A stretch of DNA of 64,000 bases from Mycobacterium florentinum (lineage in GTDB: Bacteria > Actinomycetota > Actinomycetes > Mycobacteriales > Mycobacteriaceae). The stretch spans positions 248,001 through 312,000 of the forward strand of contig NZ_AP022576.1 in NCBI RefSeq assembly GCF_010730355.1. Direction: 5' to 3'. Shown here piece by piece: positions 37,595-62,214 of this stretch (position 1 is its first letter; every line of letters begins with the position of its first letter). Both the position numbers and the translations under genes were made by a program. A model generated the notes under the pieces. The model saw only the letters and a program-made list of their open reading frames with translations. It ran no database searches and had not been told where the DNA came from.

Positions 37595-37945
37595 GTGAGC
37601 CGCCGTTCCCACCCACAACCATGCCGTTGGTGCGGTCGAGACGTGACCGAAGTCGGAATGGGTCGGCGCCGTCAGTACTGTCGGCAGTCTTGCCGGCAGC
37701 GGGCCTACGAGCAGCGGGCTTCGATCAACCGGGGCGAGGTCACGGCCCTGCCGGTCGATGCCGTGGTGCTGTCGGCTGACGACGCGTCCGACCTGTCGGA
37801 TCGCGTCTACCAGGTCCGATGCGCCGCGGAGGACGTCGCCACGGCATTGGAAGAAGGCGCCGGGGCGACCGAGCTGCGCGAACTCTGCGAGGTGCTGATC
37901 CGCGCGGCCCAGGCCGCCGACGGCTGGCGCCGAGCAGTCGTCTGA
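37595..37945 (+). CDS. small protein with a zinc-ribbon-like cysteine cluster
   Basis: 116 aa from a GTG at 37595. The N-terminal ~45 residues hold two cysteine pairs, CRWCG and CRQSC, with basic residues around them, suggesting zinc binding and perhaps nucleic-acid contact. The C-terminal part is an acidic helical domain (DASDLSDRVYQVRCAAEDVATALEE). Lies between rbpA and pks12, where M. tuberculosis has the small gene Rv2049c. Function unknown. Confidence 0.65.
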   Translation: MSRRSHPQPCRWCGRDVTEVGMGRRRQYCRQSCRQRAYEQRASINRGEVTALPVDAVVLSADDASDLSDRVYQVRCAAEDVATALEEGAGATELRELCEVLIRAAQAADGWRRAVV

Positions 37946-38275
37946 CCGCGCTGACCACGACCGATGGCTAGCCGGGTACAGTCGCGCCATGGATGGCGTG
38001 CCGGGCGGACGGCGCGGTCAGCGGGACCGCAGCGGAACCGGGCGCGCCCGCTTTCCCTCGGATACGGCGTTCCACACGTCGAATCCGATCCTCCTTTAGT
38101 GGCCGGGAGCATCGGGCGTTTTGAAATCCTGTCAGAGTTGGCCATACTCACCAGCGACATTCTTGGGTCGGGATGCTGCACGACGCCGCTTCGTGCAGCA
38201 ACTGCCGTGACTCGGCAGCCGGTGGTTGGCATCCCACGTTTGGGAGAGACCAAATGGTAGGCAAGGGGTACTGAG
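37946..38275 (+). promoter_or_regulatory. pks12 leader with three consecutive hairpins
   Basis: 330 bases without a convincing gene. Three stem-loops lie in the last ~100 bases. 38174-38200 has 10-bp arms TGCTGCACGA/TCGTGCAGCA with a 7-base loop. 38202-38218 has arms CTGCCG/CGGCAG with a 5-base loop. 38232-38245 has arms TCCCA/TGGGA with a 4-base loop. No T-tract follows, so these are not simple terminators. The pks12 ribosome-binding site (AAGGGG) lies downstream at about 38260. They may form a structured 5' untranslated region. Confidence 0.5.
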
Positions 38276-50782
<12,507 letters not shown>

Positions 50783-50801
50783 CCATGAAAATCGGAATTC
50801 A

Positions 50802-54986
<4,185 letters not shown>

Positions 54987-54990
<4 letters not shown>

Positions 54991-56222
54991 CGTCGCGAGC
55001 CGAACTCTATCGGCAGACTTGTCGGTCCACTCATGCCCAGCATCGGCTTCCACGGGGCAGGTCCGGCGCGGCGGGCGTCGGGAATGCGCCGCGCCAAAAT
55101 CTTCAGCCCTTCGGCCAGCTCCAGTCTGGCCAGGTTCGCGCCGAGGCAGTAGTGCACCCCGCCGCCGAACGTCAACACCGCCGGCGCGTCCTTGCGGGTG
55201 ATGTCGAACCGGTCGGGGTCCGGATAGATGTCCGGATCACGGTTTGCGGCAAAGGAATTCACAAAGATATAGGTGCCGCCGGGGAAGCTGTAGCCGCCCA
55301 ACTCGACATCCTCGTTCACGGTGCGGACGGTGTTGCAGACGGCGGGGGAGTGCCGCATGCTTTCCTCGACCGCCGAGGTGGCCAGTTCCGGCTGATCACG
55401 CAACAAGGCCCATTGCTCCGGGTGGTCGACCAGCACCTGCATGGACGCGGCCAACTGATTGCGGGTGGTATCCGTTCCGGCGAGCAGTAAACCGGCCACC
55501 GTCAACCGCAGTTCGTCGGCGTTGAGCCGGTCGCCGTCGTCCTCGGCTCGAATGAGATTGGAGAGCAGGTCGTCGGTCAAATTCTGTCGGCGGTCGGCGA
55601 CCATCTCATCGACATACGCATCCAGTTCGGCCCAGCCCCGAAGGACGGCCGGCATTTCGTCGACAAGATTGACCGAGAAGTTGACCATCTTGAAGATCTC
55701 TTCGGCCCATCGGTCAAAGTGCGTCCAATCCGCGCGCGGGGCACCAAGAAGAGCGCAGATGATCGGAATGGGGTAGTGCCGGGCGATGTCGGTGACGACG
55801 TCGCAGCGGCCCGCGGGGGCAACCTTGTCGATCAGCTCGGTGATCACTTCGCCGATGGTTTCGTCCAGACGTGCAATGGCCCGCGGCGTGAATGCCCGCG
55901 ATACCAGGCTTCGCAGCCGATGGTGTTCGGCGCCTTCGGCGCAGATGATGCTTCCGACGACCCGGTCCCAGAGTGGTCCCGATGTCACGCCTTGTGCGCT
56001 GAGATGAAGCCCCGGGGGGATGATGAATCGGGTGTCGCGCAGAATGTTTCGGGCGAGATCGTAGGAGAGCACTTCGGGACCGAACGGTCCGATGGCGATC
56101 GGCGCCCGCCGCTGTGCCGCCCGAATCCGATCGCGGACCGCGTGCGGCGATTCGGTGACGTCGTACTCAAGCGCGGGAAGTCCTGCCTCGAAGATGCTGG
56201 GCGCACCGGTGGTGGCGGTCAT
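54987..56222 (-). CDS. cytochrome P450
   Basis: 411 aa from the ATG at 56222, with AAAGGAC 7 bases upstream; it overlaps the DapB-like stop (ATGA). Helix I LLLAGTDTTRNQLAAS, ExxR as VEESMRHSP, heme loop LTFGGGVHYCLGANLARLEL. Full-length soluble P450. Different enough from its neighbour to be a separate subfamily. Both P450s probably act in the same catabolic or modifying route as the dehydrogenases of the operon. Confidence 0.93.
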
Positions 56223-57286
56223 GTGCACGTCCTTTCAGTTGCGCGCAGGACGCCGCGCGGAAGCAGCAGGGGCAGGTCGTTGTACGTGGCGATCCCGGGC
56301 GGCGCCGCGACCACAGCCGGGATCGCGGTGATCGCCGGCATGGCCGTGATGGTCAAGCCGAGCATGATGTAGTCGTCGATCGATTCGCCGGCAAAGTCCG
56401 CCGGGGGCTCGAAACTCAACGTGCTCTTGATGGTTGGCCGGCCCTCGACCGTGACGGTGTAACCGAAGTTCGTCGACCAGGCCGGGTCCAGGGTTTGGCC
56501 CTTGGTCCACACGCCGCGAACCTCTACCACCTCGCGCGTACCGAGAAATCCCTTCCAGCGAACATCGATGCCCGCGACGCAACCCTGTTTGATGATCCAG
56601 TCACCGGGCAACAGCAGATCCTGCGTGGTGTGCGCGTATTCGGCAACACAGCGGACGTCGTCGAGTTCGACCCCGAGGGCGTCGGCAATCAGGTGCACCG
56701 CCTCGCGGAAGATGCCGGATCCCTTCTCGGTGATCGCAGGCAGATCGGGCTGGTCGATCGGATAGCCGAAACCCATCGGGATCTCGGTCGTGGGAGAGTT
56801 GTAGATAGTGGTGTCAAAGGATTCGACGATGCAGATGCGGTCCACCCGGTCGGAGATACCGGCCGTCACGATCGCGAAGAGCTGGATGAAACCCGGGTTG
56901 ATGCCGCTACCGAAGATGGTCGAGCCACCGCGCGCACATGCTTGAACGATTCGTTCCCGGTCACGGCCCAATTGATGCCCGGTGATGAACTCCGATGTGG
57001 TCACGACGTTGATCCCCGCTTCGAGAATGCGGGTCACTTCGCCGACATCGGCGAACATCGGGTTGTAGACCGCACAATCGGGTTTCAGGTTCAGCAGCGT
57101 GTCGACGTCGTGGGTTGCGCGTACGCCCATGGGTTTGATGCCACACAGCTCACCGACATCGCGCCCGACCTTGTCGGGAGACCACGCGTAGCAGCCGACA
57201 AGTTCCAGCTGTGAATTTTCGGCGATCGCGTGCACCGACTTCGTGCCGACATTGCCGGTCGTCCACTGGATGACGCGATACGTCAT
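56219..57286 (-). CDS. DapB-fold NAD(P)-dependent dehydrogenase
   Basis: 355 aa. Rossmann N-terminus [20 protein letters not shown] followed by [13 protein letters not shown] and a [15 protein letters not shown] block. It is annotated in mycobacteria as dihydrodipicolinate reductase-like, but lysine biosynthesis is unlikely because of its context beside P450s. It is a paralogue of the divergent gene at 62215-63342. It probably oxidises or reduces a small carbonyl/alcohol. Overlaps both neighbours by four bases. Confidence 0.82.
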   Translation of the reverse strand: MTYRVIQWTTGNVGTKSVHAIAENSQLELVGCYAWSPDKVGRDVGELCGIKPMGVRATHDVDTLLNLKPDCAVYNPMFADVGEVTRILEAGINVVTTSEFITGHQLGRDRERIVQACARGGSTIFGSGINPGFIQLFAIVTAGISDRVDRICIVESFDTTIYNSPTTEIPMGFGYPIDQPDLPAITEKGSGIFREAVHLIADALGVELDDVRCVAEYAHTTQDLLLPGDWIIKQGCVAGIDVRWKGFLGTREVVEVRGVWTKGQTLDPAWSTNFGYTVTVEGRPTIKSTLSFEPPADFAGESIDDYIMLGLTITAMPAITAIPAVVAAPPGIATYNDLPLLLPRGVLRATERTCT

Positions 57287-57714
57287 GGATGCGGCGCCGA
57301 ATGCTGTTGTGCGGCTTGGCGGGCCAGCCGATCGTTATGGATGCGGACCAGTTCTCGAAAGCCCAGCCGGTGGTATTTCGGTATCGGCTGGATACCCCAC
57401 ACGTCCTGCGCGGTGGCCTTACCCTCGGCGCCCTCGGGCGGGCCGAACGGCGGGTAGGGGTACTTGCACTCCAGGGTGTCGTTGGAGTAGCGGATCTTCA
57501 GCAGCTCACTGCAGATCTCGGTCAGGCTCAGCGTCGGGTAGCCGTAGTACACCGCCATGAACGGCAGCGTGAAGGCGCCTTCGATCACGAGTGCCACCAG
57601 GCAGACCAAGACGGCCCGTTTGATCCATTTGTGCATGCGCGCGTAGTACGGCGTGGTGCCCGGCTCGAGGTCGGGGGCCGGTTCTTTTTCTTCGGTAGGT
57701 GACGTGGTGGTCAT
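57283..57714 (-). CDS. single-helix membrane protein of the putative membrane enzyme complex
   Basis: 143 aa. An acidic/Pro-rich N-terminal tail (about 1-25) is followed by one membrane helix (about 33-55, [24 protein letters not shown]). A soluble C-terminal domain of ~85 residues follows, with two cysteines (TEICSELL and [13 protein letters not shown]). No heme CxxCH and no signal peptidase site. It lies between polytopic membrane copy 1 and the DapB-like gene. A structural or electron-transfer subunit is a guess; no known family recognised. Confidence 0.65.
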   Translation of the reverse strand: MTTTSPTEEKEPAPDLEPGTTPYYARMHKWIKRAVLVCLVALVIEGAFTLPFMAVYYGYPTLSLTEICSELLKIRYSNDTLECKYPYPPFGPPEGAEGKATAQDVWGIQPIPKYHRLGFRELVRIHNDRLARQAAQQHSAPHP

Positions 57715-57746
57715 GGCTTACCTTTCTGGGCTCCGTTGAGCCAGGT

Positions 57747-58466
57747 TCAGTCGGAGAAGATTTCGCGGTTGACGGTGTGCAGGTACGGAATCGCGAGGAA
57801 CGGAGTGATGTAGAAGATGTCGTAGAGCCACCATCCGATGACCGGAAATACGACGCCGGCGTAGCGCACGTCGGCGAACATGGTCATGTTGAACACGTAG
57901 GCGGACCAGATCACCACGCCCATCCAGCAGGTGACGACCATCCACTGATGGCCCCACCGCTTCATCTGCAGGAACCCGATCGCCGCGGCCACCCGCATGG
58001 AGAACACCGTGAAAATCAGCCCTGCGACATAAGCCTTTTCGCCCGGTCCCGCCGCGCCGCCCACCCAGAGTTCGTTGTAGTGCCAGAAGTAGCCCGCGTC
58101 GAACATGTTGCCCCAGCCGACCATCAACACCCGGTTGATCAGCGTGTGGTTGGCGACCAGGTCCAGGGCCCACCCCAGACTGTTGAGCATGCCGTCGATC
58201 AGGGTCAGGTAACCGATCAGCGTCACGATCATCGGCCGCACCGACAGGCCGGCGCGCAGTGCCTGGCGCTGCAGCCACACGCCGCGCATGAAGATGGGAA
58301 AGCCGATCAGGCCCGGTGCCCACATGCCCATCAAGGCGGCGCCGACGATCATCCACTTGTCGGCACGACGCTGGGCTTGCCGGGATTCGTCGTGGTGATC
58401 CTCGAGGCTGACCGGGCCGTCCGTGGATCGGGTGCTCGAAGGCCGTTTGAGCAGGGGGAGATTCAC
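57747..58466 (-). CDS. polytopic membrane protein, copy 1
   Basis: 239 aa from a GTG at 58466 (VNLPLLKRPS), overlapping the stop of the 42-aa gene (GTGA). About five or six membrane segments. The segment NMFDAGYFWHYNELWVGGAAG (within about 125-150) plus WGHQWMVVTCW and PYLHTVNRE offers Asp, His and Glu residues suited to a metal site. The last ~125 residues are almost identical to copy 2 at 61192-61938. I do not recognise an established family with certainty (an AveC-like or membrane oxygenase relation was considered). Its neighbours NorQ/NorD-type proteins usually mature metalloenzymes. Confidence 0.72.
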   Translation of the reverse strand: MNLPLLKRPSSTRSTDGPVSLEDHHDESRQAQRRADKWMIVGAALMGMWAPGLIGFPIFMRGVWLQRQALRAGLSVRPMIVTLIGYLTLIDGMLNSLGWALDLVANHTLINRVLMVGWGNMFDAGYFWHYNELWVGGAAGPGEKAYVAGLIFTVFSMRVAAAIGFLQMKRWGHQWMVVTCWMGVVIWSAYVFNMTMFADVRYAGVVFPVIGWWLYDIFYITPFLAIPYLHTVNREIFSD

Positions 58467-58591
58467 AGGTCCCACCACCCACGAGCAAAGGACATGTACA
58501 GCTGGATCCCGAACATCGCCAGGAGGTAGCCGTAGATGACTATTTGGAAGACGATCAGCGCCCTCTTGCGCTTCTGCTCCTGTTGGTTCAT
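58463..58591 (-). CDS. 42-aa single-helix membrane peptide
   Basis: Starts at the ATG at 58591 with AAAGGAAG upstream. A basic head (MNQQEQKRKR) is followed by one membrane helix (ALIVFQIVIYGYLLAMFGIQLYMSF, broken here only by quotation) and an aromatic tail GWWDL. Its stop overlaps the start of membrane copy 1, so it is almost certainly translated. Probably a small accessory subunit of the membrane complex. Too short for most gene finders. Confidence 0.65.
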   Translation of the reverse strand: MNQQEQKRKRALIVFQIVIYGYLLAMFGIQLYMSFARGWWDL

Positions 58592-58608
58592 GGCCAGTAC
58601 TTCCTTTC

Positions 58609-59397
58609 TCAGGTGTTCGAGGTGGCCAGCCGGGCTGCCGCAACCTCGCGCAGCCCGTCGTTGATGGCGCCGTCGCTGCTCAGCGGGGCCAGGATGCAGG
58701 CGTCGGCGGCGTCCAATTCGCTTGCGCCCGCGGCGATCAACTGTGCCGCGGTGACCAATACCCGGGTGGACGGCGGCTCGAAGTGAAACGCCTCGTCCGC
58801 GGTGCGGATGGCGATCGCGCATTGCACCAGCCGCACGGCCGTCGTCATTTCTACCCCGGTCTCGGCGACGATCACCTCGGCCTCGCGGTCGGCGGGCAGG
58901 TAATTCATCCCCAGCGTGACGAACCGCTGACGGAAGGATGGTTTGAGTTCCTTGAGGGAGCTGCGGTACGCCGGGTTGTATGAGCACACCAGCATGAATG
59001 TCTCTGGGGCCCTGACTACTTCGTCGGCCCGGTCCAGATACAGGGCGCGACGGTGATCGGTGAGCGAATGAAGGATCGCCAGCGAGTCGTGGCGAGCCTC
59101 CACGACCTCGTCCAGGTAACAGATCGCACCGGCCTTCACCGCCCGGGTCAGCGGGCCATCGGTCCACACGACGTCACCACCGGTCACCATGAACCGGCCG
59201 ACGAGGTCCGAGCTGGTGAGGTCGTCGTGGCAGCTGATCGTGACCACGGGGCGGCGCAACAGCACGCCCATGTGCTCGACGAACCTGGTCTTGCCGCACC
59301 CCGTCGGACCGGTGAGCATGACCGGCAAGCGCCGCTGGTATGCCTGTTCGAAGAGCTGAACTTCGTTGCCGTTCGCGAAATACGTGTCGGTGCTCAT
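58609..59397 (-). CDS. NorQ/CbbQ-type MoxR AAA+ ATPase
   Basis: 262 aa from the ATG at 59397, with AGGGGGAACG before it. Walker A GPTGCGKTRFVEH, Walker B GAICYLDEVVEA, sensor region FMLVCSYNPAYRSSLKELKPSFRQRFV and a C-terminal NorQ-type domain. Such ATPases work with a VWA protein (next gene upstream) to insert metals or remodel enzymes, as NorQ/NorD do for nitric oxide reductase and CbbQ/CbbO for rubisco. No nor or cbb genes are present here, so the client is probably the paired membrane proteins. Confidence 0.88.
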   Translation of the reverse strand: MSTDTYFANGNEVQLFEQAYQRRLPVMLTGPTGCGKTRFVEHMGVLLRRPVVTISCHDDLTSSDLVGRFMVTGGDVVWTDGPLTRAVKAGAICYLDEVVEARHDSLAILHSLTDHRRALYLDRADEVVRAPETFMLVCSYNPAYRSSLKELKPSFRQRFVTLGMNYLPADREAEVIVAETGVEMTTAVRLVQCAIAIRTADEAFHFEPPSTRVLVTAAQLIAAGASELDAADACILAPLSSDGAINDGLREVAAARLATSNT

Positions 59398-59419
59398 CGT
59401 TCCCCCTGTAGGCGGTGGA

Positions 59420-60949
59420 TCATGCGGCGACCAGCTCACGGTGCACGTGGGCCAGCACCCGCGGGAGTTCCTCGATTCGCCGGATGCGCTGGGATCGACG
59501 AGGTCCGAACACCTTCGGGAGAGGATCGACCCGAGTGGGTCCGACACCGACGTAGTACAGCGACACGCCAGCGTCGTTGGCCTCCTCGACGGCGTGCGCG
59601 GCGTCCGCCCACGCGTAGCGGCCCTCGTAGCCTTCGTCGGATATCAGGCCGTCACCGATGACGATCAGCAGTCGTCGCTCGGACGGCTCCGCGAGCAGCC
59701 GGCTCGTCAGATGGCGAAGCGGCGCACCGAGTCGGGTGTACCCACCCGTCTGCAGCCCGAGAGCGCCCGGCCGTACGAAGCGCCGATCCTCGAAGTCCTT
59801 CAGGCAGCGGACTTCGACTCGGTGCCGGGTGTTGCCGGTGAACACGAAGATGCCGTGGCGTTCGCGGGCGCGGTTCATCGCGCGCGAAAGTGCGTCCGCA
59901 CAATCTAATTCCAACCGGAAGATGCGGCCGCCGTGCACTCCCAACGATGAACTCCCGTCCAGGAGCAAAGCGGTGGTGACATCGCGGCTGCCGGGCAGCA
60001 GGTCACGGAAAATCCGTGGTTGGCGCGCCTCGCCCGTCACGGTGTCGATGTAGTGCCTGACGTATTGCTCGACGTCCAGATCGGAGCCGTCTTCAAGACG
60101 ATTCTTCATGGTGCGATGAGTGTGTTCTTCGAACCATTTCCGAAGGTCGGCGGAGATGGAGGCGGGTTGGCGAGTGAGGCCGGTGTGTGCCCGCTCCAGA
60201 ACCGCGACGTGATCTCGCATGAAACTCTTTGTCCACGAGTTCCATTCGGGATACGGAATTCCGGGCCGGTGGTCCGGCGTGATGTCGAGGTCGTTGTCCT
60301 GTGGGCGGCTCGGCGGTGGCAGGTTCGGATTGCGGACGCCGCCGTCGCCACCGACGGCAACCGAGTACGGCCGCGGCACGCGCTGCTGTGTTGTGGTCCA
60401 GGGCATCCGGCCGAAGCTGCGTCGCAACTTGTCGGTGAAACCCTGCGGCATGGTGTGGGCCAGCGGCAAGGCGCCCAGCAGCGCGGGAACGGTCAACGGC
60501 CGCCCCGTGGCCGCCAGCTCGAGGGCGCGGTTGAGCATCTCCTGGGCGGTCATGTCAGCGTCCTCGGCATCCATCTCCGGTACTACGCGCCGCATCTCGG
60601 GCAACAGTCCCGGCCAACGGGACGCCATCCAGCCCAGGGCGACTTGGGCTTCGACAAGTGTGAGCGCGCGCAGTTCACGAGCGGACAGCTCGTTCAAGCG
60701 ATATTCGGTAATGCGCTCTTTCGACGGCGAACATTGCAGGGCCACACCGCATGTCAGCGTTCTGCGGGTCCAATCGGGCGGTGCGGGGTAGGGGATGTGA
60801 ACGAAGCGCAGCGCCGTATTGAGCCCAAATCCGCGTCGCGCGCCGGTAACGAGCCGGGCGCCTTCGCGGCGTTGCTCGCTGAGCGCGACCGCCGTCACGG
60901 CGCAACTTCGTTCCAGCGCCATGGCGTGGGCATCGGGGCCGTCAGTCAT
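59420..60949 (-). CDS. NorD-type VWA-domain protein
   Basis: 509 aa from the ATG at 60949 (GTG at 60955 possible). A long helical N-terminal region (about 1-300) is followed by a von Willebrand A domain with the MIDAS DxSxS in LLLDGSSSLGVHGG and the Thr in GGYTRLGAPLRHL, and then VIGDGLISDEG. The partner of the AAA+ ATPase encoded 22 bases downstream. NorD/CbbO proteins present the client enzyme to the ATPase ring. Client not proven; see membrane proteins 57747 and 61192. Confidence 0.85.
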   Translation of the reverse strand: MTDGPDAHAMALERSCAVTAVALSEQRREGARLVTGARRGFGLNTALRFVHIPYPAPPDWTRRTLTCGVALQCSPSKERITEYRLNELSARELRALTLVEAQVALGWMASRWPGLLPEMRRVVPEMDAEDADMTAQEMLNRALELAATGRPLTVPALLGALPLAHTMPQGFTDKLRRSFGRMPWTTTQQRVPRPYSVAVGGDGGVRNPNLPPPSRPQDNDLDITPDHRPGIPYPEWNSWTKSFMRDHVAVLERAHTGLTRQPASISADLRKWFEEHTHRTMKNRLEDGSDLDVEQYVRHYIDTVTGEARQPRIFRDLLPGSRDVTTALLLDGSSSLGVHGGRIFRLELDCADALSRAMNRARERHGIFVFTGNTRHRVEVRCLKDFEDRRFVRPGALGLQTGGYTRLGAPLRHLTSRLLAEPSERRLLIVIGDGLISDEGYEGRYAWADAAHAVEEANDAGVSLYYVGVGPTRVDPLPKVFGPRRSQRIRRIEELPRVLAHVHRELVAA

Positions 60950-60967
60950 CGGCACAACCGGACGCGC

Positions 60968-61072
60968 TCAGAACGTGCCGATGTTGGAGAACATCCAGTA
61001 CCAGAACCAGATGATCAGGCCGGTGCCGCCCCACGCGGCGACGTAGCGAAGAATCTCCCAGACGTAATCCAT
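60968..61072 (-). CDS. 34-aa single-helix membrane peptide
   Basis: Starts at the ATG at 61072 behind a perfect AGGAGGT site with 7-base spacing. The peptide is one membrane helix from WEILRYVAAWGG to IIWFWYWMFSNIGTF. The strong ribosome-binding site and its place between membrane copy 2 and the VWA gene argue for real expression. A matching 42-aa peptide precedes membrane copy 1. Probably a small subunit of the membrane complex. Confidence 0.7.
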   Translation of the reverse strand: MDYVWEILRYVAAWGGTGLIIWFWYWMFSNIGTF

Positions 61073-61191
61073 GATTTGACCTCCTCGGTGCAGCGATGCG
61101 ACTCGACTGATGCGTGAATGTGACTGGCGGCGAAGGCATCCGGGTCGCAGGCCCCCGGACGGCGCACGGTGATGACGGTCATCAGAGGCTT

Positions 61192-61938
61192 TCAGTCGGT
61201 GAAGAGCTCGCGGTTCACGGTGTGCAGGTAGGGGATGGCGAGAAATGGGGTGATGTAGAAGATGTCGTAGAGCCACCAGCCGACCACCGGCAACACAACG
61301 CCGGCAAAGCGCACGTCGGCGAACATGGTCATGTTGAACACGTAGGTAGTCCAGATCACCACGCCCATCCAGCAGGTGACGACCATCCACTGATGACCCC
61401 AGCGCTTCATCTGCAGGAAGCCGATGGCGGCGGCGATGCGCATCGTGAAGACGGTCAGGATGAGGCCGACCTCCATGGCTTTTTCGCCGGGGCCGGCCGC
61501 GCCGCCGACCCAGAGTTCGTTGTAGTGCCAGAAGTAGCCGGCATCGAACATGTTGCCCCAGCCGTTGAGCAGCACGCGGGCCAGAATCGTGTGGTTGGCC
61601 ACCAGGTCGAGTGCCCATCCCACGGTATTGATGGCGGCGTCGATGATGACGAGGTAGCCGAGCAAGGTAACCAGCATCGGTCGCACCGAGAGCCCATCGC
61701 GCTGCGCGCGGCGCAGCAACTGCACACCCCGCAGGAACAGTGGCAGGCCGAAGACACCCAAGGCCGCGGTGCCGATCAGCAGGCTGCCGGAGATCAGCCA
61801 TCTATCGGCTCGGCGCTGCGCGAGCCCGGATCGCTCCAGGTGCTCGTCGATACTCAGCCCCGGTAGGGCAGAGTCGCTTTCGCCGGCGGCCGTGGCAATG
61901 CCGCCCACATCGCGCTGGCGCAGCTTCGGCAGGTTCAC
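61192..61938 (-). CDS. polytopic membrane protein, copy 2
   Basis: 248 aa from a GTG at 61938 with GGAGGG upstream. The same beginning (VNLP) and domain as copy 1, with the invariant blocks WGNMFDAGYFWHYNELWVGG, FLQMKRWGHQWMVVTCWMG and IPYLHTVNRE. By eye about 85-90% identity over the last 125 residues, less at the N-terminal ~100. First gene of the operon, behind a TetR-type operator. Two near-copies may form a heterodimer or serve different substrates. Family not certain. Confidence 0.72.
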   Translation of the reverse strand: MNLPKLRQRDVGGIATAAGESDSALPGLSIDEHLERSGLAQRRADRWLISGSLLIGTAALGVFGLPLFLRGVQLLRRAQRDGLSVRPMLVTLLGYLVIIDAAINTVGWALDLVANHTILARVLLNGWGNMFDAGYFWHYNELWVGGAAGPGEKAMEVGLILTVFTMRIAAAIGFLQMKRWGHQWMVVTCWMGVVIWTTYVFNMTMFADVRFAGVVLPVVGWWLYDIFYITPFLAIPYLHTVNRELFTD

Positions 61939-61980
61939 GAACCCTCCGCGTCATCGAGGCTGATCGAGTACGTTTCGTGG

Positions 61981-62003
61981 ACTATAGCACTGACTTAAGT
62001 CAG
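61981..62003 (-). promoter_or_regulatory. operon promoter with palindromic operator
   Basis: On the minus strand an extended -10 (TGC then TATAGT; plus-strand 61981-61986) lies ~43 bases before the GTG of membrane copy 2. Immediately upstream, between -10 and the likely -35, is the perfect palindrome CTGACTTAAGTCAG (61990-62003). A repressor bound there would block the operon. Confidence 0.65.
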
Positions 62004-62103
62004 CAATATAGCTACTTCGGCTCACCGGTTTGCGTCGGGCGTGGCCCGACTTGGGACTAATTCTGGCTGATTGACCGCAGACTCGCAGCTAGCAGGGACG
62101 GAC

Positions 62104-62133
62104 AGCTGACTTCATAGCTGACAGAAGTCAGCT
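62104..62133. promoter_or_regulatory. second operator with the same half-site
   Basis: Perfect inverted repeat AGCTGACTTC / GAAGTCAGCT with a 10-base spacer. It shares the half-site CTGACTT with the palindrome at 61990-62003. It sits just upstream of the -35 of the plus-strand dehydrogenase promoter, so one regulator likely controls both divergent transcripts. Confidence 0.65.
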
Positions 62134-62141
62134 ACAAATCG

Positions 62142-62171
62142 TTGACACGCTGTTGGAAAAATGCCTACGCT
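62142..62171 (+). promoter_or_regulatory. SigA-type promoter of the second DapB-fold gene
   Basis: TTGACA at 62142-62147, an 18-base spacer, and TACGCT at 62166-62171, about 44 bases before the ATG at 62215. The -10 is imperfect; placement behind the operator supports it. Confidence 0.5.
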
Positions 62172-62214
62172 CAGCGAGCGCACGGCGGCTGTCGGTGCAT
62201 GCAAAGGAGTAGCA

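Noticed and set aside
38174..38245. Rho-independent terminator before pks12
   Set aside because: The stems are followed by mixed sequence without a T run.
57283..57714. NorC-type cytochrome subunit to go with NorQ/NorD
   Set aside because: The protein has no CxxCH heme site and no NorB gene is near.
57747..61938. Assignment of the membrane proteins as particulate methane/ammonia/hydrocarbon monooxygenase subunits or as AveC spirocyclases
   Set aside because: No PmoB-like cupredoxin subunit is present and the motifs do not convincingly match those families; I kept the family open.
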